Below, in pieces: positions 1 through 8,103 of a stretch of DNA of 64,000 nt (the first letter of the stretch is position 1; every line of letters starts with the position of its first letter). The stretch is from Microcystis wesenbergii NRERC-220 (GTDB lineage: Bacteria > Cyanobacteriota > Cyanobacteriia > Cyanobacteriales > Microcystaceae). The notes beneath the pieces are model-generated. The model worked only from the letters and a program-made list of their open reading frames with translations. It ran no database searches and was not told the origin of the DNA. The stretch is from positions 1,798,001 through 1,862,000 of the forward strand of contig NZ_JAVSJA010000001.1 of the NCBI RefSeq assembly GCF_032027425.1, given 5' to 3'. Position numbers and translations under genes: made by a program.

Positions 1-1
1 T

Positions 2-772
2 ATAGCCGTGAGAAGTTTATTAGGTTCCGTCGCTGAGGAATTCTTTTACTTAAATAATATTGCTGCTAGTGTTTTGGTGGGGGAAAAACAATTACCCGAC
101 CTGCATAATCTACTCCTAGAAGCTTGCCGAGTTCTCGACTTAGAACCACCTCAATTATACATTCAACAAAACCCCGTTCCTAACGCCTATACCTTCGCCA
201 TGCGCGGCAAAAAACCGTTTATGGTGATGCACACTTCCCTAATCGAAATGCTGACTCCCGCAGAAATTCAAGCGGTAATGGCCCACGAATTAGGTCATCT
301 CAAATGTGAACACGGCGTTTATCTCACTTTAGCCAATATTATGGTCCTAGCGGCGGGATTACTGCCCAATTGGGGGACAATGTTAGCACGATCCCTACAG
401 GAGAGAATGTTAGCATGGGTGCGCTGCGCCGAGTTTAGCTGCGATCGAGCGGCTTTATTGGCAGTTCAAGACCCAAAAATCGTCATGTCGGTGTTAATGA
501 AGTTAGCCGGAGGTTCCCCCAGTCTCGCACCTTTATTAAATTTAGAGGCTTTTATCGATCAGGCCAAGTCCTACGATGCCGTCAGCGCCTCGGAAATGGG
601 CGAAATGTTAAAGGGTTTGCAAACCCAACAGTTAACCCATCCCCTCCCCGTCCTGCGTGCGCGAGAAATCGATCGTTGGGCTAGTTCCCCCGATTATCAC
701 AATTTGTTAAAGGGGCCAAAAATGGGTTATAATGATAAAGCTAATGCCAAGGGCGAATGGCGAAATTGGTAG
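2..772 (+). CDS. M48 family zinc metalloprotease, 5'-partial
   Basis: A membrane-associated zinc endopeptidase of the HtpX/Ste24-like M48 family, probably acting in membrane protein quality control. Counting from the GTG at position 8, the zinc motif HELGH is at residues 93-97, and AEFSCDRAALL near 141-151 gives the usual third zinc ligand and following Asp. A hydrophobic stretch lies at about 104-123. The frame is open to the left window edge and the first visible residues look like the inside of a domain, so the true start is probably upstream. The last seven codons and the stop are read from the tRNA-Leu gene that begins at 751, so the C-terminus overlaps an RNA gene by 22 bases. Family assignment is firm; the substrate is unknown. 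Confidence 0.85.
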   Translation: MAVRSLLGSVAEEFFYLNNIAASVLVGEKQLPDLHNLLLEACRVLDLEPPQLYIQQNPVPNAYTFAMRGKKPFMVMHTSLIEMLTPAEIQAVMAHELGHLKCEHGVYLTLANIMVLAAGLLPNWGTMLARSLQERMLAWVRCAEFSCDRAALLAVQDPKIVMSVLMKLAGGSPSLAPLLNLEAFIDQAKSYDAVSASEMGEMLKGLQTQQLTHPLPVLRAREIDRWASSPDYHNLLKGPKMGYNDKANAKGEWRNW

Positions 773-835
773 ACGCACCACACTCAAAATGTGGCGAGGC
801 AGCCCCTCATGTCGGTTCGAGTCCGACTCCGCCCA
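751..835 (+). tRNA. tRNA-Leu (CAA anticodon)
   Basis: A class II (long variable arm) tRNA. The 5' strand GGGCGAA pairs with TCCGCCC near 828-834 (one A-C mismatch), followed by discriminator A at 835. The anticodon stem CCACA/TGTGG encloses the loop CTCAAAA, giving anticodon CAA. The variable arm is GC-rich (about 795-810) and the T arm GTCGG-TTCGAGT-CCGAC is canonical. CCA is not encoded. The gene shares its first 22 bases with the end of the M48 protease reading frame. Confidence 0.93.
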
Positions 836-923
836 TCAAATTACAGTAATTTCTGGCTATTATGGTGTTGATGCTTCCATCCGACTAAACATTAATCTCA
901 CGCCGAGGAGTAGATTTTACGCC

Positions 924-1157
924 TACTGGAAGCATCCTTACTACCTACCCCACTGGACAGACGAGATAGATAATTTCAGGTTGGAATTGAGCTTGCTGTT
1001 TCGCTCTCAGGTAATCTACAATCATGCCTTAGAACGGTTTGGTTATTGTTATCAAAAAGCACTGGGAAAAGCGAGCCGCAAAAGTTGATTAACTTTACCA
1101 GTTGACTGTCCTTGGACAATTGAGAAAATTGTTGATGAAGATTGGTTCCCTGGTTAA
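924..1157 (+). pseudogene. DUF29 family gene remnant
   Basis: The frame reads a DUF29-like middle (HWTDEIDNFRLEL) and then a DUF29-like end (PVDCPWTIEKIVDEDW), but the two are separated by an in-frame TGA at 1086-1088 and the N-terminal half of the family is missing. Intact DUF29 genes at 11367 and 50638 of this window show the same layout: an HW..EI..FR block and a final CP(W/Y).(I/L)E..D..W block. Just upstream, GATGCTTCCA (870-879) and its reverse complement (927-936) form an inverted repeat that may mark an insertion replacing the 5' part. This is a decayed gene; DUF29 function is unknown. Confidence 0.7.
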
Positions 1158-1244
1158 TACATACTCAAAAATAATGCTGTTTTTTAAAGGATTAATATCG
1201 CTGTTAAAGTTGGGATTTTTAGTGACTGAATGATGGGTGTCCGA

Positions 1245-1270
1245 CAAAAAACCCCCGCTAAAGGCGGGGG
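1245..1270 (-). terminator. Rho-independent terminator of the RTX gene
   Basis: On the minus strand CCCCCGCC-TTTA-GCGGGGG is followed by a run of T (the AAAAAA at 1246-1251 on the plus strand). It sits about 40 bases beyond the stop of the RTX gene. The stem and T-run are read directly. Confidence 0.8.
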
Positions 1271-1306
1271 ATATGGCCTAGTTCTGCTGTGATGCCTAGC
1301 TGAGAC

Positions 1307-2914
1307 TTACACCCCGTAAACGAAGTCAGCATTAGTCATCGCCGCAGTCCCAACATTAGCAATTAGGTAACTACCGGCTGTGGTTGAGTCAGGGTTATAG
1401 AAGATGTTGCCGTCGCTAGGGGTAAAGTAGATGCCGGACAGGTCTGTTGGGTTCCAGCCGGGACTCCCCACGAAGAACCAGCCAGCGTTAAGGACATTTC
1501 CAGGCACATTACCACCAACAAAGCTCAGACCCGTGATCGCCCCCGGAGAAAAGGCGAAGCTGCTGTCAAGACTGTCCGCCAGAATGATCGTGTCATCGGC
1601 TACGGAGAATAGGGTGATCAGATCACGGCTCTGGGGATTAGCTGGGCCGGGGGGCAATGATATAAACGACACTTCCGTGAGCCTGAAGAAATCATTTCCA
1701 GCGCCACCGGTAAGGGTATCCTGACCGAAACCACCTTCGAGGGTGTCGTTGCCAGCACCGCCGTTGATTATGTTGGCGGAGGCATTACCCGTCACCGAGT
1801 CGTTACCAGCACCCATATTGGCGTTTTCAAAGTTGATGAAGCTTTCACCGCCAAAGTTGGTTAACCCAGTGGCCATATTGAACACGTAGTTACCACCGAA
1901 GACAGTGTGGTCGATGGTATCGATGCCAGCGCCACCGTCCATAGTTTCGTTACCAATTCCCGAAAAGAGGGTATCGTTACCTGCATCGCCCCGATAGATT
2001 CCGCCGTCGCCATCGGAGGTGATAACATCATTACCGTCACCGCCGTTGAGGGTATCTATCCCCGCGCCCCCCACTAGGGTGTCGTTGCCAGCACCGCCGT
2101 TGATTATGTTGGCGGAGGCATTACCCGTCACCGAGTCGTTACCAGCACCCATATTGGCGTTTTCAAAGTTGATGAAGCTTTCACCGCCAAAGTTGGTTAA
2201 CCCAGTGGCCATATTGAACACGTAGTTACCACCGAAGACAGTGTGGTCGATGGTATCGATGCCAGCGCCACCGTCCATAGTTTCGTTACCAATTCCCGAA
2301 AAGAGGGTATCGTTACCTGCATCGCCCCGATAGATTCCGCCGTCGCCATCGGAGGTGATAACATCATTACCGTCACCGCCGTTGAGGGTATCTATCCCCG
2401 CGCCCCCCACTAGGGTGTCGTTGCCAGCACCGCCGTTGATTATGTTGGCGGAGGCATTACCCGTCACCGAGTCGTTACCGGCACCCATATTGGCGTTTTC
2501 AAAGTTGATGAAGCTTTCACCGCCAAAGTTGGTTAACCCAGTGGCCATATTGAACACGTAGTTACCACCGAAGACAGTGTGGTCGATGGTATCGATGCCA
2601 GCGCCACCGTCCATAGTTTCGTTACCAATTCCCGAAAAGAGGGTATCGTTACCTGCATCGCCCCCATAGATTCCGCCGTCGCCATCGGAGGTGATAACAT
2701 CATTACCGTCACCGCCGTTGAGGGTATCTATCCCCGCGCCCCCCACTAGGGTGTCGTTGCCCCCATTACCAAAGATTAAATCATTACCAGCGCCACCGTC
2801 AGAACTGTCATTACCGTTATCAAGAACGATAAGATCATCGGAGTTCAAACCGTTAGTTATGTTATTGTCGAGGAGATTGCCGTCAAATATATCGAAAAAA
2901 ATCGGGTTAGCCAT
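1307..2914 (-). CDS. RTX-type calcium-binding repeat protein
   Basis: A 535-residue protein rich in GGxGxDxL/GGAGNDTL nonapeptides, the calcium-binding beta-roll of hemolysin-type (RTX) proteins. No signal peptide is seen and the acidic N-terminus (MANPIFFDIFDGNLLDNN) starts at an ATG, which fits type I secretion, known for the family. Residues 57-392 are three tandem 112-residue units; each has several nonapeptides plus a spacer containing GGNYVFNMATGLTNFGGESF. Residues 393-535 are a unique C-terminal domain, the usual place for a type I secretion signal. No catalytic domain and no secretion genes are recognised here. Likely a secreted or surface structural protein; its role is inferred only from the family. 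Confidence 0.85.
   Translation of the reverse strand: MANPIFFDIFDGNLLDNNITNGLNSDDLIVLDNGNDSSDGGAGNDLIFGNGGNDTLVGGAGIDTLNGGDGNDVITSDGDGGIYGGDAGNDTLFSGIGNETMDGGAGIDTIDHTVFGGNYVFNMATGLTNFGGESFINFENANMGAGNDSVTGNASANIINGGAGNDTLVGGAGIDTLNGGDGNDVITSDGDGGIYRGDAGNDTLFSGIGNETMDGGAGIDTIDHTVFGGNYVFNMATGLTNFGGESFINFENANMGAGNDSVTGNASANIINGGAGNDTLVGGAGIDTLNGGDGNDVITSDGDGGIYRGDAGNDTLFSGIGNETMDGGAGIDTIDHTVFGGNYVFNMATGLTNFGGESFINFENANMGAGNDSVTGNASANIINGGAGNDTLEGGFGQDTLTGGAGNDFFRLTEVSFISLPPGPANPQSRDLITLFSVADDTIILADSLDSSFAFSPGAITGLSFVGGNVPGNVLNAGWFFVGSPGWNPTDLSGIYFTPSDGNIFYNPDSTTAGSYLIANVGTAAMTNADFVYGV
1739..2746 (-). repeat. Three tandem 336-bp units inside the RTX gene
   Basis: Units at 2411-2746, 2075-2410 and 1739-2074 in coding order, each exactly 112 codons. 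They are almost identical at the DNA level: I see a GGG/CGG-type change giving GIYGGD in the first unit against GIYRGD in the other two, and a silent cca/ccg difference near 2480. Such identity, including silent sites, indicates recent duplication or ongoing gene conversion. Confidence 0.92.
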
Positions 2915-3479
2915 TGTCTTTCTTTTGTCCTAAGTACAACTAGACCAATCAACTCGCTTGGATTGTGCGAGCTAACCAGCCCTAGAGATGGAAACATCTA
3001 GATTATGTCAGGGAACAACTCACACAACAGGCAAGAGTCGAGAGAACCTTGTCTATTAGATACCAATGCCGCCATTATACAGCAAAGAATAGCCAAAAAG
3101 TAATTAGCAAAATAAATTTTAATATTAAGTACCTAAGCAAAATTAATTACACATTTCGATAAAGCTTTTGCCTATTGCCTATTGCCTCTTGCCTATCTTC
3201 ACTAGGAAATTTATTTTGCACGACTACTTACCTGAGTTCGGGTTAAGCAGATTATCGCCGCCCATGAAAATATTCTGATTGACGAATTTGCCTTATTTCT
3301 GAACTTCCCCCCTATAAATATAGTAGCTATGGCTAAAAGTCTTACAGAGCTTGAGCTAAAGCAATGTAAAACCAATAAACTACTCTAGATACAGTCAACG
3401 GTACAGCCATACTTCCCACTTCCCACTGACAGAAGAGGGCTATAATTAATCTTATAGACAGTCGCTCGAGAGCAACAAT
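2915..3479. other. Intergenic region with repeats, no gene
   Basis: The divergent spacer between the RTX gene and the toxin-antitoxin pair. It holds the RTX leader, the small inverted-repeat element at 3126-3230, a heptamer run of GCCTATT type (about 3170-3196) and an ACTTCCC run near 3411-3426. No ORF with coding features was seen. Confidence 0.6.
3126..3230. mobile_element. MITE-like element, TAAGTA family, copy 1
   Basis: Bounded by imperfect terminal inverted repeats: the left end reads TAAGTACCTAAGCAAAATTA and the right end, reverse-complemented, TAAGTAGTCGTGCAAAATAA. The inside is a short GCCTATT heptamer array and has no coding capacity. A longer copy with the same ends lies at 49245-49500. 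No target duplication could be defined. Confidence 0.55.
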
Positions 3480-3701
3480 ATGTTAAATGCAGTGGAATTT
3501 AAAGCCAAAATCAAACAAGGTATCATCGAAATTCCCGAAGAATACCAACAGGACTTGAGGGAAGACAGCGAAGTTCAAGTTATTGTGATCAAACAAAATA
3601 AAAAAGTATCAACCACTGGAATCATTGCCCAATTAACTCAAAATCCCGTTGCTGTTAAAGGTATTCGTCAATTAAATCGGGAAGAAATTCATCAGCTATA
3701 A
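3480..3701 (+). CDS. Antitoxin of a VapBC-like pair
   Basis: A 73-residue protein two bases upstream of a PIN-domain gene, the standard antitoxin-toxin arrangement. The N-terminal half (VEFKAKIKQGIIEIPEEYQ) resembles the beta-rich AbrB/VapB-like DNA-binding domains of cyanobacterial antitoxins: a short strand, a GIIEIP turn, then E..VQVIVIK. The C-terminal part would bind the toxin. As in known pairs it would neutralise the PIN nuclease and repress its own promoter; that is inferred from family and context. The ATG start is the only good one and leaves the whole domain. Confidence 0.75.
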   Translation: MLNAVEFKAKIKQGIIEIPEEYQQDLREDSEVQVIVIKQNKKVSTTGIIAQLTQNPVAVKGIRQLNREEIHQL

Positions 3702-3703
3702 TT

Positions 3704-4141
3704 ATGACCAATTCTCTTTGTTTTTGTGATTCTAATATCTGGCTATACCGTCTTTTAATAGACCCAGAGTGTAACGATGCTGAAGAAATGCGAAAACGCA
3801 ATCTAGCGAACGCTTTAACTAGCAGGGAAAATATCTTAATCAGTACGCAAATTATTAATGAAGTTTGCGCTGTTTTATCCAAAAAAGCTAAAATAAGTGA
3901 AATTCAAATTAGACAAATTATCCAAGAATTTTACGATGGATGTGTTGTTATTCAACTTGATCGCAATATTATTTTAAGAGCCTCTGAACTCCGCACTCAA
4001 TACAGTTTTTCTTTTTGGGATAGTTTAATTGTAGCTAGTGCCTTAGCATCCGATGCTAGTATTCTTTACTCTGAAGATATGCAGGATGGGTTAATAATAT
4101 CCAATCAACTAACTTTAATTAATCCTTTTCGATCGAGTTGA
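3704..4141 (+). CDS. PIN-domain ribonuclease toxin (VapC-like)
   Basis: A 145-residue PIN-domain protein. Acidic residues that would coordinate the metal are visible: Asp9 (CFCDSNIWLY), Glu53 (INEVCAVLS), Asp106 (FWDSLIVASA) and the Glu124/Asp125 pair (YSEDMQDG). The family cleaves RNA (often tRNA or rRNA) when freed from antitoxin. The gene starts two bases after the antitoxin stop, so the two are almost certainly co-transcribed. It appears intact. The methyltransferase gene begins about 40 bases downstream, so this may be a small defence or stability cluster. Confidence 0.85.
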   Translation: MTNSLCFCDSNIWLYRLLIDPECNDAEEMRKRNLANALTSRENILISTQIINEVCAVLSKKAKISEIQIRQIIQEFYDGCVVIQLDRNIILRASELRTQYSFSFWDSLIVASALASDASILYSEDMQDGLIISNQLTLINPFRSS

Positions 4142-4184
4142 TTATCAGTATGATATTATTGAATTACTCATTTAATCAATAGTG

Positions 4185-5438
4185 ATGAATAGGCAACAAA
4201 AGCGAGTTTTATCCCTCTTTTCTGGCTGCGGGGGAATGGACTTAGGATTAGAGGGAGGTTTTTGGGTACACCAAGACTGTGTTAATGAAAATATTCATCA
4301 AGATTGGATAGTAGAAAGACGGGAACCATGGCTAAAACTACCGCGCACTACTTTTGAAACTGTCTTTGCTAATGATATAACTAAAGCTGCTCATAATGCT
4401 TGGATTCCCTACTTTGAAAAAAGGTGTAAAAAGAATGTATTTCACTTGGGGAGTATTGTAGATTTAGTCAAACAAGCAGAAAAAGGAGAGTTTCAGTTTC
4501 CCAGTAATATCGATGTAGTAACGGGAGGTTTTCCCTGTCAAGATTTTAGTGTTTCAGGAAAAAGAAAGGGGTTTAATTCTCACAAAAGTCACACGGGTAA
4601 ACTACTAGACGAGAGTGAAGATAGTTTTCAGGATAATCGCGGAAAACTTTATTATTGGATGAAGAGAGTTATTGAATTAACCTTACCTAAAGTTTTTATT
4701 GCTGAAAATGTCAAAGGTTTAATCTCTTTGGCTAATCTTAAAGATATAATTGAAGATGATTTTAGTGCCATTGGTAAAGATGGATATATAGTTATCCCTA
4801 AACTTCTCTTTGCTCCCGATTACGGAATTACCCAAACTAGGGAAAGAATTATCTTTATCGGTTTAAATAAAACCTATTTAAAAGCAACAGCGATAGGACA
4901 TCTAGAAAATAATGATATTTTTCCGCCTCCAACCCATAAAGTTAAAACTTACAGTACAGTGGGTCAGATATTATCAGGTTTAGCAGAACCGGAAGATGAG
5001 TTATTTGACCTCTCACAAAAAAGTTATTCAAAAGCTAAATATTATGGTAAAACTCAGGGACAAATCGAGGTTAATTTACAGGGTTTAGGTCCGACTATTC
5101 GCTCGGAACATCACGGCAATATTGAATTTAGGAGATTATCTTTAGAATTAGGGGTAAAGATAGTTAATGAGTTAGAAGCAGGGTTAAAAATGAGACGTTT
5201 AACTGTGCGGGAATGTGCGAGAATACAGACTTTTTCCGATGATTTTCAATTTGTGCGTCAACAAAACAAGGGAGATGGAAAATATTCACTTTCGGCTACG
5301 GATGGTTACAAACTAATTGGTAATGCTGTCCCACCTTTGCTTGCTTACCACATTGCTAGACACCTAGAACATCAATGGAATTATTTGTTTGAAGATATTT
5401 ATTCAGTCAGCAAAAATTTATGTGTAGCATTGCCTTAA
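4185..5438 (+). CDS. DNA (cytosine-5-)-methyltransferase
   Basis: A complete C5 methyltransferase. SAM-binding motif I SLFSGCGGMDLGL is at the N-terminus; the catalytic motif IV GGFPCQDFSVSGKRKGF has its Cys near residue 118; motif VI is IAENVKG, motif VIII QTRERIIFIG, and motif X IGNAVPP is near the C-terminus. The variable region before motif IX would read the target, which I cannot predict. Length (417) is ordinary. The start is ATG at 4185 rather than the overlapping GTG at 4182. No restriction endonuclease gene is adjacent: about 540 bases without a gene follow. It is therefore an orphan regulator/antirestriction enzyme or the remains of a restriction-modification system. Confidence 0.93.
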   Translation: MNRQQKRVLSLFSGCGGMDLGLEGGFWVHQDCVNENIHQDWIVERREPWLKLPRTTFETVFANDITKAAHNAWIPYFEKRCKKNVFHLGSIVDLVKQAEKGEFQFPSNIDVVTGGFPCQDFSVSGKRKGFNSHKSHTGKLLDESEDSFQDNRGKLYYWMKRVIELTLPKVFIAENVKGLISLANLKDIIEDDFSAIGKDGYIVIPKLLFAPDYGITQTRERIIFIGLNKTYLKATAIGHLENNDIFPPPTHKVKTYSTVGQILSGLAEPEDELFDLSQKSYSKAKYYGKTQGQIEVNLQGLGPTIRSEHHGNIEFRRLSLELGVKIVNELEAGLKMRRLTVRECARIQTFSDDFQFVRQQNKGDGKYSLSATDGYKLIGNAVPPLLAYHIARHLEHQWNYLFEDIYSVSKNLCVALP

Positions 5439-5982
5439 TAATTGGGTGCATCTCATTTTTATAAATCTACTAAGTTGGGGTTTTTAAAGGGAACCTCTCT
5501 TTGAAAATTGGGCGTTACTTTCGATTTTATGACTCAATCCAAGCTTTTGGGGGGTTCTACCCCCCAAACCCCTCGCGCATTTGCTTTTCGGTGAGATGCT
5601 TACACGCAGTTGTTAATATACTTGTACCAATTTAAGATTCACCAATAATTGCCGATTGTCGCTATTTCTGCAAATGTGAGATGCAGCCTTAATAATTTCT
5701 GCTAATAATGTTTCTATACTTGCCATGGTTTACTAATCCTAAATTGAGAAAACAAATTATAATCTTTTTAGATGAACGTAGGTTGGGTTGAAGTATGAAA
5801 CCCAACGCCCGCTCATGTTACGCTACCGCTAACCCATCCTACAAATAATTGTGCCTCCCTACTTAATTGGGCATCAACTCCTCAAAATCACAACTTGACA
5901 CCTCACCCTTAAGATAACTGCCATAACCTGAGTTCGGAATCAGGGAAAACGGCAAAATTTCCCTAACCCGAACTAACCTTGA
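5439..5982. other. Intergenic region, repeat debris, no gene
   Basis: No coding ORF. An imperfect palindrome runs from about 5777 to 5842 with GTAGGTTGGGTT near the left end, AAACCCAACG in the middle and AACCCATCCTAC at the right end. A 21-base string beginning CCTCACCCTTAAGATAAC (5901-5921) recurs at 49209-49229. The hairpin at 5931-5974 closes the region. Confidence 0.5.
5931..5974 (-). terminator. Two-part hairpin beyond the 5983-6447 gene
   Basis: AGTTCGG and AGGGAAA on the left pair with TTTCCCT and CCGAACT on the right, each separated by a 3-base internal loop. It lies immediately past the stop of the minus-strand gene and may act as its transcription end. There is no long T-run, so it could instead be a dispersed palindromic repeat. 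Confidence 0.4.
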
Positions 5983-6447
5983 TTACAAAACCTTATGGGT
6001 GTGAGAATGTTGTTTGACGTTATCCTCCGTCCGCACGACATGAACAGCATTCAAGATGCGTTTTTTCTCTAGGGAAAAGTTTAAATCGTCTTTTTGGCTG
6101 CCCAAGGGGATTAACCCTTGCAGGTGGGGTTGATTTTTGTAGGTGCGAGTGGCCGCAATCGCCCTTTCGACAAAATTCTCGCATAATTGGGCATTATCGG
6201 GGAAATTACTGGGTATTTGAGGATTATCGTCCTGAAAAACCTCTCCTAAAGCCATGGCGCGGGCAAATTCGTAGGAAGTGGGAATTCCTTTGACAATTGC
6301 CTCTAGGGCTGCCGAGGGAATCGGTTCTAACACCGCCACTTTTTCTAATTCTCCCTCCCGTTTAAGAAAACAAATCGCTAAACCGAATACACAATAATCA
6401 TCTTTTGTCAAGTCAGAAATGTTTAAGAATTGTGTCGCTGTGGCCAT
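5983..6447 (-). CDS. Conserved-looking hypothetical protein
   Basis: I do not recognise a named family. The 154-residue product is soluble, with no signal peptide or membrane segment. It is mixed alpha/beta (LAICFLKREGELEKVAVLEPIPSA is cut by a charged turn) and ends in a His-rich tail (KQHSHTHKVL). Codon use is like the neighbouring cyanobacterial genes and the frame is uninterrupted. It stands alone on the minus strand, divergent from tldD with a 180-base spacer, so shared regulation with tldD is possible but unproven. Confidence 0.6.
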   Translation of the reverse strand: MATATQFLNISDLTKDDYCVFGLAICFLKREGELEKVAVLEPIPSAALEAIVKGIPTSYEFARAMALGEVFQDDNPQIPSNFPDNAQLCENFVERAIAATRTYKNQPHLQGLIPLGSQKDDLNFSLEKKRILNAVHVVRTEDNVKQHSHTHKVL

Positions 6448-6631
6448 TATTTTGATCCTGAGTCGCTCTTTCTTTAATCTTGCGGGCGATCAGCGATCGA
6501 ATCAAGGTTTTTATTAAGAGATATGAAGGAGAAAAATTTAGCTGGGTTGGGCCACGCTAACCCACCCCAATACGGAAAAAACTGGGAACTGTTAGACTAG
6601 AAACCAGCAGATTAACTGATAAACGAGCTTT

Positions 6632-8101
6632 ATGTCACCCACTCTACTCATCTCCAAAGAACTCCCCACCCTGAAATATAATCCTAGTCTGGAGCGCTTT
6701 GATAGCTCTTGGGCGGCTCCTTTGTCCACTCTCCTGGGACTGGGACGGGCTGCCGGGGCAACTTTTATCGAATTTTTCCTCGAAAGAGTCAACTATATCA
6801 GTTGTTTAGCCGAAGATGACACCATCACCAGTCTCTCACCGAAACTATCTACAGGGGCAGGAATCCGCCTTTTTCGCGGTAAAGCTGATTGTTATGTCAG
6901 TACCAACGATTTAAGCTTCCAAGGCTTAAAAAATGCCCTAGAAAAAGGTTTATCGATTCTCGGTTTAAACCTACCCAGTCCTAACGCCTATATTCCCGAA
7001 ATCAATCTGGAAATGTTCCGGGATTATGCCACGGTCAAAAATAAAGATATTTGGCTGAATAATTGCAGTTCTTTGCGAGAAATGGGTGATATTCTCCTAA
7101 CTGCTAACGTTCAACTCAATCAGAAAGCCTCTCACGTCCAATCTCGTCGCGCCGCTTATTTTCGCGATTGGCAAGAAATTTTAGTTGCCGCTAGTGACGG
7201 CACTTTTGCCCGGGATATTCGCCTCACCCAATCGGTGGGCTATAATCTCCTCTGTGCCGATGGGACTAATCGTTCTAGCATTGGTAAACGGGTGGGTAGT
7301 ACCAGTAATCCCGATTTTCTGCGGACGTGGAATGCCGAGGAATCGGCGGCAGAAGTGGCCGAATCGGCGGGTAAAATGCTTTACGCTGACTATGTAGAAT
7401 CTGGCAGTTATCCCATCGTCATGGCCAATGAATTTGGCGGTGTTATCTTCCACGAAGCCTGCGGCCATTTGCTAGAAACTACGCAAATTGAGCAAAAAAC
7501 CACGCCCTTTCTCGATAAAAAAGGCGAAAAAATCGCCCACGAAAATCTGACGGCTTGGGACGAAGGATTATCCGATAAAGCTTTCGGTACTATCGATATG
7601 GACGATGAGGGAATGCCGGCCCAGCGTACTCTCCTAATTGAAAATGGTATCCTAAAAAACTTCATTGCCGATCGCACCGGTTCAATTAAAACCGGCCATC
7701 CGCGCACAGGTAGCGGTCGCCGTCAAAACTACACCTATGCCGCCGCTAGTCGGATGCGGAATACCTACATCGCCCCCGGGGAATATACCCTCGATAATCT
7801 CTTTAATTCCATCGATAAAGGCATTTATTGCAAAAAAATGGGCGGTGGTAGTGTGGGGGCGACCGGGGAATTTAATTTCGCCGTCGAGGAGGCCTATCTT
7901 ATCGAAAATGGCAACCTGACTAAACCCCTGAAAGGCGCGACTTTAATCGGTTCAGCTAAGGAGATTATGAATAAAATCTCTATGTGTTCCCAAGATTTAG
8001 GACTAGCGGCGGGTTTTTGCGGTTCCGTCAGTGGTAGCGTTTATGTCACCGTTGGTCAACCCCATTTAAAAGTCGATTCTATTACCGTTGGCGGTCGTTA
8101 A
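6632..8101 (+). CDS. tldD: TldD, metalloprotease subunit
   Basis: The catalytic partner of the TldD/TldE (PmbA) protease, known in E. coli to process microcin precursors and CcdA. The zinc motif HEACGH is at residues 274-279, inside the conserved [14 protein letters not shown] block; the usual following ATGEFNF and [14 protein letters not shown] segments are also present. Length 489 is typical. A DUF456 membrane gene follows after two bases and tldE lies 700 bases downstream, so the three form one transcription unit. The start ATG at 6632 gives the family's usual N-terminus. The physiological substrate in this organism is unknown; no peptide precursor is visible nearby. Confidence 0.93.
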   Translation: MSPTLLISKELPTLKYNPSLERFDSSWAAPLSTLLGLGRAAGATFIEFFLERVNYISCLAEDDTITSLSPKLSTGAGIRLFRGKADCYVSTNDLSFQGLKNALEKGLSILGLNLPSPNAYIPEINLEMFRDYATVKNKDIWLNNCSSLREMGDILLTANVQLNQKASHVQSRRAAYFRDWQEILVAASDGTFARDIRLTQSVGYNLLCADGTNRSSIGKRVGSTSNPDFLRTWNAEESAAEVAESAGKMLYADYVESGSYPIVMANEFGGVIFHEACGHLLETTQIEQKTTPFLDKKGEKIAHENLTAWDEGLSDKAFGTIDMDDEGMPAQRTLLIENGILKNFIADRTGSIKTGHPRTGSGRRQNYTYAAASRMRNTYIAPGEYTLDNLFNSIDKGIYCKKMGGGSVGATGEFNFAVEEAYLIENGNLTKPLKGATLIGSAKEIMNKISMCSQDLGLAAGFCGSVSGSVYVTVGQPHLKVDSITVGGR

Positions 8102-8103
8102 TC

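Noticed and set aside
732-1088. A 118-codon frame from 732 spanning the tRNA and beyond
   Set aside because: Its first part is the protease/tRNA region in another frame. Only the part after about 924 is meaningful, as a DUF29 remnant, and it is listed that way.
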